This document shows positions 21,519-27,018 of a DNA stretch of 27,018 nucleotides, piece after piece. The translations under genes were made by a program, and so were the position numbers. Location: contig JAJRAL010000050.1 of assembly GCA_028679935.1 (NCBI GenBank), forward strand, positions 1 through 27,018, given 5' to 3'. The first letter of the stretch is position 1. Every line of letters starts with the position of its first letter. This DNA comes from Methanomassiliicoccales archaeon. Lineage in GTDB: Archaea > Thermoplasmatota > Thermoplasmata > Methanomassiliicoccales > UBA472. The notes beneath the pieces are model-generated. The model made no database searches and was not told the origin of the DNA. It saw only the letters and a program-made list of their open reading frames with translations.

Positions 21519-21737
21519 ATGGCAGACGCGGGTTTGATAGCAATAGGAGCGGGAATGGCGGTTGGACTGGCGGGTCTCGCTTCCGCTTGGGCCGAGAAAG
21601 AGATCGGTTCGGCGGCGGTCGGGGCGATGGCCGAGGAAGAGAAGCTGTTCGGTAAGGGCCTCATCCTCACTGTTATCCCAGAGACCATCGTCATCTTCGG
21701 TCTGGTTATGGCCATCCTGCTCTGGACCAAGATGTAA
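21519..21737 (+). CDS. ahaK: A-type ATP synthase subunit K (c-ring proteolipid)
   Basis: A single-hairpin proteolipid of 72 residues: helix 1 about 5-28, polar loop with AEEEKLFGK, helix 2 about 47-69. The ion-binding carboxylate is Glu55 in VIPETIVIFG. It has one hairpin per subunit, not the duplicated 16-kDa or larger forms found in some archaea and eukaryotes. I see no Gln in helix 1 of the sort found in sodium rings, weakly favouring protons. The ATG at 21519 has AGGTGAG upstream; a GTG at 21510 overlaps the subunit I stop but is less well placed. Confidence 0.93.
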   Translation: MADAGLIAIGAGMAVGLAGLASAWAEKEIGSAAVGAMAEEEKLFGKGLILTVIPETIVIFGLVMAILLWTKM

Positions 21738-21769
21738 GTGCGACAGGAAAGGAGACAAGAGGCCTATTC

Positions 21770-22327
21770 ATGGCGCTGGACAAAGTAGTCGGAGACATAA
21801 TGGAGAGCGCCAGGAAGGACGCTGACCAGATCATCCAGACCGCGGAGAAGGAGAAAGGAGCGGTCATTGGTGAGGCCCGCCTGAAGGCGGAGAGCGCCCG
21901 AAAGGAAAGGGAGAAGCAGCTCGGCGAAGCCGTAAGGCGCCTGAGGCAGCAGGAATCCTCGAGCGCGGAGCTGGAGGCGAAGAGGGTCGTCCTCAACGCC
22001 AGGAAAGACGTGCTCGACGTCGTCTTCCAGGACGCGCTTGAGAAGCTCTCCAAGCTCAGCGACGCGGAGAAATCGCGGCTGTATTCCCGGATACTCTCCA
22101 AGGCCATAGAGGTCATCCCGAATCCGAGGGTCTACTGCCCCAAAGGGGAGGCGAGGCTCCTATCTGGAGTACCCGGCCTCGGGCAGGTCCAGGAGATGGA
22201 CATGGGGCCCGGGGTCATCCTGGAATCGGGAGACGGGATGGTGCGGCTCGATTATAGGTTCAGGACCATCCTTGAAGGGATCTGGGAGAAGGAGCTGAGG
22301 AACGTCTCGAACGTACTCTTTGGGTGA
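21770..22327 (+). CDS. ahaE: A-type ATP synthase subunit E (peripheral stalk)
   Basis: A 185-residue protein: a long charged N-terminal helix (about 1-75) that pairs with subunit H, and a C-terminal alpha/beta domain (about 100-185, ending LEGIWEKELRNVSNVLFG) that binds the catalytic head. Length and layout are standard. GAGG about 8-10 nt before the ATG serves as ribosome binding site. The gene ends inside the start region of subunit C. Confidence 0.93.
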   Translation: MALDKVVGDIMESARKDADQIIQTAEKEKGAVIGEARLKAESARKEREKQLGEAVRRLRQQESSSAELEAKRVVLNARKDVLDVVFQDALEKLSKLSDAEKSRLYSRILSKAIEVIPNPRVYCPKGEARLLSGVPGLGQVQEMDMGPGVILESGDGMVRLDYRFRTILEGIWEKELRNVSNVLFG

Positions 22328-22331
22328 GGTG

Positions 22332-23390
22332 ATGTGGCCGTACCGCGTTAAGAGGGGCAACTACGCATACGCCTGCGCCAGAGTGAGGGCCAAGAAGAGC
22401 CTTCTTCTAACGAAGGACGCGTATCCAAAGCTCCTCATGATGGACCTCAATGAGATCGGTCGGTTCATGGGCGAGACACAGTACAAGACAGAGATCTCAG
22501 AATTGGCGTTGCGCTACGAGGGCGTGGATCTCATCGAGCTCAGCACCAGCAAGAACCTGGCCCGAGTGTACACCGGGATCCTCGGCTTCACCAAGGGCGA
22601 GCTCCGGGACATGATCGCTGCGTACCTAGCGCGGTGGGACGTCTGGAATGTGAAGACGGTGGTCAGGGGGAAATACTACGGGGCATCGGTCGATGAGATC
22701 CGAGAGGATCTTGTGCCGGCTGGCAGATTGAGGGAGGAGGACCTGAACTCGTTGCTGGCCTTGGGCTCGATCCCAGAGGTGCTAGATGCCCTCGGCAAGT
22801 TCGACCTGAGCGTCCCCGAAGAGGTCCGGTCAAGCTTTGAGAAGGAAGGTCTGCTGTCCGGCCTTGAAGACTATCTCGACAAGCTGTACTATTCGAAACT
22901 CCTTTCCACGATCGACGTCAAGAGGCGGCCGGAGCAGCGCTTCATGGCGTTCATGAAGAAGGAGATCGACGCAACCAACCTATTGACGCTGCTCAAATTG
23001 AAGATGGAAGGGCTGAGCCCGGACAAGATTGTCGGCTATCGTATCGACGGCGGCGCATCGCTCCACGAAAAGGAGTTCGCGCGACTGGCCTCCCTGGAGA
23101 GCCTGGACGCAGTCGTCTCCGAGCTCGCCAAGTATCCGTTCTACGAAGACATCAAGGAGTTCCTCGAGGTCATGAAGCAGACCAAGTCCCTCACCGAGGT
23201 CTCGCTGGCCATGAAGAGGCACGTCCTAAAAGAGGCGCAGACGTTCTCGCGCGTCTATCCGCTGTCAGTACTCCCTATCATCGATTACATGATACGCAAG
23301 AGGACCGAGGTAGACAACCTCCGGATCATCGCCCGCGGCAAGCAGGGCGGTCTGGACTCCGAGACGATTAAGAAGCTGCTGGTGATCTGA
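22332..23390 (+). CDS. ahaC: A-type ATP synthase subunit C (rotor-axle adaptor)
   Basis: A 352-residue, all-helical protein of the V/A-type C (eukaryotic d) family, joining the c-ring to the central stalk. Visible family features are the opening YAYACARVRAKKS and repeated NLLTLLKLK and DNLRIIARGK segments in its three similar helical domains. The ATG at 22332 follows GGGTGAGGTG; in-frame TTG (22320) and GTG (22329) are less likely. Its TGA overlaps the ATG of subunit F (TGATG). Confidence 0.93.
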   Translation: MWPYRVKRGNYAYACARVRAKKSLLLTKDAYPKLLMMDLNEIGRFMGETQYKTEISELALRYEGVDLIELSTSKNLARVYTGILGFTKGELRDMIAAYLARWDVWNVKTVVRGKYYGASVDEIREDLVPAGRLREEDLNSLLALGSIPEVLDALGKFDLSVPEEVRSSFEKEGLLSGLEDYLDKLYYSKLLSTIDVKRRPEQRFMAFMKKEIDATNLLTLLKLKMEGLSPDKIVGYRIDGGASLHEKEFARLASLESLDAVVSELAKYPFYEDIKEFLEVMKQTKSLTEVSLAMKRHVLKEAQTFSRVYPLSVLPIIDYMIRKRTEVDNLRIIARGKQGGLDSETIKKLLVI

Positions 23391-23695
23391 TGGACATCGC
23401 TGTGCTTGGCCCGGAGGAGTTCGTGCTGGGGTTCAGGCTCGCGGGCATCAAGCGAGTCTACACCGCTGGCAAGAAGGACTACGAGCAACGGCTTCTCGAG
23501 CTTCTCCAGGACTCCACCATCGGCGTCCTGGCGGTGAACTCGGAAGACCTCAATCAAGTTGGTGCAATCGCCCGCAGAAAGGCCCTGGAGAGCATAGCCC
23601 CAGTGGTCGTTCCGGTCGGCGGTGGCGAAGGCGACCTTCGTGAGAAGGTGAAGAGAGCTATTGGCGTTGACCTGTACAGAACTGAGAGGGGTTGA
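23390..23695 (+). CDS. ahaF: A-type ATP synthase subunit F (central stalk)
   Basis: A 101-residue Rossmann-like protein with the family pattern: [20 protein letters not shown] at the N-terminus, [10 protein letters not shown] in the middle and PVVVPVGGG before a C-terminal helix that packs against subunit D. The start overlaps the subunit C stop codon. The stop codon sits 1 nt before the subunit A start. Confidence 0.95.
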   Translation: MDIAVLGPEEFVLGFRLAGIKRVYTAGKKDYEQRLLELLQDSTIGVLAVNSEDLNQVGAIARRKALESIAPVVVPVGGGEGDLREKVKRAIGVDLYRTERG

Positions 23696-23696
23696 A

Positions 23697-25427
23697 ATGG
23701 CAAACGTTGGCGAGATTAACAGGGTGGCAGGCCCTGTGGTGACAGCGACCGGGATTTCCCCGAAGATGTACGACGTCATCCAGGTGGGCAAGGAGAAGCT
23801 CATGGGTGAGGTCATCAAGATCATGGGGAACAAGACGGTCATTCAGGTGTACGAGGATACCTCGGGATTGCGCCCAGGAGAGCCGGTCGTCTCGACCGGG
23901 CTCCCGCTGGTCGCCGAGCTAGGCCCCGGCCTGCTGGGCAGCGTCTATGATGGGATCCTCAGGCCACTGCCAGAACTCATGAAGTCGATGGGCAACTTCA
24001 TCCACCGAGGCGTAACCGCTCCGGGTCTGGACCGGACGATAAGATACGCCTTCACCCCGATTGTGAGGAAAGGCGACAAGGTGACCCCGGGTGCGGTGCT
24101 GGGAACGGCCCCCGAGCGCTCGATCACCCACCGCGTCCTCGTCCCGGCGGGCGTCAGCGGCGTAGTCGACGAGATCTACGCCGGCGATCACACCGTGGTC
24201 GACCCGATCGCGGTCATCGGCGGCAGGGAGGTCACCATGATGCAGAAGTGGCCCGTTCGATTCGGGCGCCCGGTCAAGGGAAAGCTCATGCCGGACATAC
24301 CATTGATCACTGGTCAGCGCGTTCTCGACACCCTCTTTCCGATATCCAAGGGAGGCACCGCGGCGATCCCTGGAGGATTCGGCACCGGCAAGACCGTCAC
24401 TCAGCAGCAGCTTGCGAAGTGGTCCGACGCGGACATCGTCGTCTACATCGGCTGCGGGGAGCGCGGCAACGAGATGACCGAGGTGCTCACCCTCTTCCCG
24501 GAGCTCGAGGACCCGAGGACAAAGAAGCCCCTGATGGGAAGGACGGTCCTGATCGCCAACACCTCCAACATGCCTGTGGCGGCGCGAGAGGCGTCGGTGT
24601 ACACCGGCATGACGGTCGCTGAGTACTACCGTGACATGGGCTACGACGTCTCGCTGATGGCCGACTCGACCTCTAGATGGGCCGAGGCGATGAGGGAGAT
24701 ATCCTCCAGGCTCGAGGAGATGCCGGGCGAGGAGGGATTCCCCGCATACCTTTCCGCAAGGCTGTCGGAGTTCTACGAGAGGGCCGGGCGAGCCGACGTC
24801 CTCTCCGGATACCAGGGCTCTGTCTCCGTCGTCGGGGCCGTATCCCCGCCTGGCGGGGACCTGTCAGAGCCGGTGACTCAAGGCACCCTGCGCATCGTGC
24901 GTGTATTCTGGGCCCTGGACTCGAAGCTCCGCGAGCGCAGGCATTTCCCGGCCATCAACTGGCTGACGTCCTATTCGCTCTACACCGGGACGCTCGACGG
25001 ATGGTATCGCGCCAACGTCGCGCCGGACTTCCCGGACCTGCGCAGCTGGGCCATGGAGGTCCTGCAGAAGGAAGCCGAGCTCCAGGAGGTCGTGCAGCTG
25101 GTCGGTTCCGACGCGCTGCCCGAGGAGCAGAAGCTGACGCTCGAGGTGGCAAGGATGCTCCGCGAGATCGTCCTGCAGCAGAACGCGTTCCACCCGGTGG
25201 ACACATACTGTCCGATGACCAGGCAGTACCAGGTCATGAAGACGATCAAGCGCTTCGCTGACCTTTCCAAGAGGGCGGTGGACAACGAGGTCATGGTGGA
25301 CGCCATCGCCAACATGCCCCTGCGCACCAGGCTCGGAAAGTCGAAGTTCGAAGAGGGCGTGGACTCTGAGCTGGAGCAGATCAATAACGAGATGGACAAG
25401 GCCTTCGAGGCACTGGGAGGGAAGTAG
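23697..25427 (+). CDS. ahaA: A-type ATP synthase catalytic subunit A
   Basis: The 576-residue catalytic subunit. Beta-barrel residues 1-75; the A-specific non-homologous region about 110-185; P-loop GGFGTGKT at 226-233; catalytic Glu255 in [28 protein letters not shown] downstream; and a C-terminal helical domain. No intein interrupts the P-loop region, which in some archaea carries one. The ATG at 23697 follows GAGAGGGG; 12 upstream codons belong to the subunit F region. Its TAG is followed at once by the subunit B ATG. Confidence 0.97.
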   Translation: MANVGEINRVAGPVVTATGISPKMYDVIQVGKEKLMGEVIKIMGNKTVIQVYEDTSGLRPGEPVVSTGLPLVAELGPGLLGSVYDGILRPLPELMKSMGNFIHRGVTAPGLDRTIRYAFTPIVRKGDKVTPGAVLGTAPERSITHRVLVPAGVSGVVDEIYAGDHTVVDPIAVIGGREVTMMQKWPVRFGRPVKGKLMPDIPLITGQRVLDTLFPISKGGTAAIPGGFGTGKTVTQQQLAKWSDADIVVYIGCGERGNEMTEVLTLFPELEDPRTKKPLMGRTVLIANTSNMPVAAREASVYTGMTVAEYYRDMGYDVSLMADSTSRWAEAMREISSRLEEMPGEEGFPAYLSARLSEFYERAGRADVLSGYQGSVSVVGAVSPPGGDLSEPVTQGTLRIVRVFWALDSKLRERRHFPAINWLTSYSLYTGTLDGWYRANVAPDFPDLRSWAMEVLQKEAELQEVVQLVGSDALPEEQKLTLEVARMLREIVLQQNAFHPVDTYCPMTRQYQVMKTIKRFADLSKRAVDNEVMVDAIANMPLRTRLGKSKFEEGVDSELEQINNEMDKAFEALGGK

Positions 25428-26819
25428 ATGGCAGTGAGCAAGGAGTACAGGACCATCTCTCAGATCGCCGGACCGCTGGTGTTCGTGGAGAAGACCGATC
25501 CCGTCGGATACAACGAGATCGCGATAGTCTCGCTTCCGAACGGCGAGGAGAGGCGCGGGCAGGTGCTCGATTCATCCCGCGATGTCGTGGTCATACAGAT
25601 GTTCGAGGGCACGGCGGGGCTGGAAAGGGCTGCCGGGGCGAGGTTCACCGGGGAGGCGCTCAAAATGCCGGTGTCCCAGGATATGCTGGGTCGCATACTA
25701 TCTGGCTCGGGGGATCCGCTCGATGGGGGTCCGAGGATCACGCCGGAGGACCGCCTGGATATTACCGGGGCGGCCATCAATCCGTGGGCCCGCGACAACC
25801 CGAGGGAGTTCATCCAGACGGGCATCTCGACCATCGACGGCATGAACACGCTGGTCAGAGGGCAGAAGCTGCCGATATTCTCTGGTTCTGGTCTTCCGCA
25901 CAACGACATCGCGCTTCAGATCGCGAGACAGGCGAAGGTGCTGGGCAAGGAAGAGGAGTTCGCCGTGGTGTTCGGCGCGATGGGCATCACCCACGAGGAG
26001 GCGCAGTACTTCATGAAGGACTTCGAGCGGACAGGAGCGCTGAAGCGCGCGGTCGTCTTCATGAACCTGGCCGACGACCCGGCCATCGAGCGCATTATCA
26101 CGCCGAGGCTCACATTGACCACCGCGGAATACCTCGCCTACACGCTCGACATGAACGTGCTCGTCATCCTGACCGACATCACTAACTACTGCGAGGCCCT
26201 GCGCCAGATCGGCGCGGCGAGAGAAGAGGTGCCAGGCCGCCGCGGCTATCCCGGGTACATGTACACCGACCTCGCAACATTGTACGAGCGCGCCGGAAGG
26301 ATCAAGGGCAAGAAGGGAAGCATCACCCAGATCCCGATCCTCTCCATGCCGGGCGACGACATCACTCATCCGATCGCCGACCTGACGGGGTACATCACCG
26401 AGGGCCAGATCGTGGCGAAGCGCGACTTGCACCGCGCGGGCATCTATCCGCCGATCGACGTCGGGTCTTCGCTCTCCAGGCTGATGGACGCGGGCATAGG
26501 CAAAGGGAGGACGAGAGAGGACCACAAGTCCGTGTCCGACCAGTGCTACGCCGCTTACGCAGAGGGGCGCGACCTGCGTGGCCTCGTCGCCATCGTCGGC
26601 AAGGACTCCCTGTCGGACCGCGACAAGAAGTTCCTGGACTTCGCGGACCTGTTCGAGAAGCGCTTGGTGCGCCAGGGCAGGGAGGAGGATCGCGACATCG
26701 AAACGACCCTGGACCTGATGTGGGACCTTCTCGCCACCGTACCGGAGAACCAGCTGACCCGCATCGATCGCAAGTGGATCGAGAAGTACCATCCGGCGCA
26801 CAGGGCGAAGGCGGCGTAA
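25428..26819 (+). CDS. ahaB: A-type ATP synthase regulatory subunit B
   Basis: A 463-residue non-catalytic partner of subunit A in the A3B3 head. The P-loop position is degenerate (FSGSGLPHN), as normal for B, and the conserved [14 protein letters not shown] segment contributes an arginine to the catalytic site at the A-B interface. GGGAGGGAAG just before the ATG is the ribosome binding site. The gene abuts the subunit A stop with no gap and is 3 nt from subunit D. Confidence 0.97.
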   Translation: MAVSKEYRTISQIAGPLVFVEKTDPVGYNEIAIVSLPNGEERRGQVLDSSRDVVVIQMFEGTAGLERAAGARFTGEALKMPVSQDMLGRILSGSGDPLDGGPRITPEDRLDITGAAINPWARDNPREFIQTGISTIDGMNTLVRGQKLPIFSGSGLPHNDIALQIARQAKVLGKEEEFAVVFGAMGITHEEAQYFMKDFERTGALKRAVVFMNLADDPAIERIITPRLTLTTAEYLAYTLDMNVLVILTDITNYCEALRQIGAAREEVPGRRGYPGYMYTDLATLYERAGRIKGKKGSITQIPILSMPGDDITHPIADLTGYITEGQIVAKRDLHRAGIYPPIDVGSSLSRLMDAGIGKGRTREDHKSVSDQCYAAYAEGRDLRGLVAIVGKDSLSDRDKKFLDFADLFEKRLVRQGREEDRDIETTLDLMWDLLATVPENQLTRIDRKWIEKYHPAHRAKAA

Positions 26820-26822
26820 GGG

Positions 26823-27018
26823 ATGCCGAAGCTAGACGTCAAGCCGACAAGGTCCGAGCTCCTCGAGGTCAAGAGGAAGATCAAGCTCAGCCAGGCCGGG
26901 TACAAGATCCTCAAGATGAAGAGGGACGGCCTCATCCTCGAGTTCTTCAAGATCCTCGAGGAGGCGAAGGAGATCCGACAGAAGGTCAACCGGGACTTCG
27001 CCGTCGGGAACCAGAAGA
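26823..27018 (+). CDS. ahaD: A-type ATP synthase subunit D, N-terminal part
   Basis: Begins at the ATG at 26823 with [19 protein letters not shown], the typical opening of subunit D, the coiled-coil rotor shaft inside the A3B3 head. The remaining residues form the first long helix. Only about 65 residues are present; the gene continues beyond the right edge. The preceding order H-I-K-E-C-F-A-B matches the methanogen aha operon. Confidence 0.92.
   Translation, partial: MPKLDVKPTRSELLEVKRKIKLSQAGYKILKMKRDGLILEFFKILEEAKEIRQKVNRDFAVGNQK

Noticed and set aside
23697..25427. Possible intein in ATP synthase subunit A
   Set aside because: The protein is continuous and of normal length (576 residues) with an uninterrupted P-loop.
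25698..26801. Minus-strand open frame of 367 codons opposite subunit B
   Set aside because: Subunit B is unmistakable on the plus strand; the opposite frame has shadow composition and no motif.

Overview
This window is archaeal chromosomal DNA. The evidence is a complete-looking A-type ATP synthase operon, a Cdc6/Orc1 initiator, a PriS-type primase, ribosomal protein LX (L18a), prefoldin alpha, a signal-recognition-particle receptor FtsY, the archaeal tRNA-Ile2 agmatidine synthetase TiaS, and TATA boxes about 26 nt before likely transcription starts. It is GC-rich by eye. The gene mix fits a euryarchaeote; a Thermoplasmatota-type lineage is my best guess, but nothing here proves it. Genes are tightly packed, with no gene-free stretch over 300 bases, and I saw no tRNA, rRNA, CRISPR array or insertion sequence.

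Left part (1-7650): a truncated minus-strand gene and a KaiC/RAD55-like ATPase, coupled by an ATGA overlap, diverge from a fused hexulose-6-phosphate synthase/RraA gene that overlaps a PHP phosphoesterase. Then come an HtpX protease, an uncharacterised winged-helix protein with a puzzling missing start codon, divergent primase priS, a four-helix membrane protein and a convergent radical SAM enzyme.

Middle part (7650-14430): a tiny membrane protein diverges from the LX-pfdA-ftsY operon. An M20 peptidase, a biosynthetic-type thiolase, TiaS and a membrane-anchored OB-fold protein follow on the minus strand, and a small two-helix membrane protein diverges from the last of these.

Origin region (14430-17310): several copies of an inverted-repeat element followed by a G-run, matching archaeal Origin Recognition Boxes, lie on both sides of an hflX GTPase gene and just upstream of cdc6/orc1. 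This is very probably a replication origin. The boxes to the left of hflX point left and those to the right point right, and hflX carries an AT-rich patch unlike its surroundings.

Right part (17310-27018): an unusually long signal peptidase with inserted segments and a charged tail, a dCMP deaminase, and the ATP synthase operon in the order H-I-K-E-C-F-A-B-D, with D cut by the window edge. Genes that begin a transcription unit tend to be leaderless or have very short leaders, while genes inside operons have Shine-Dalgarno sequences or overlaps. The best candidates for something new are the split origin around hflX, the signal peptidase, and the winged-helix gene beside priS.
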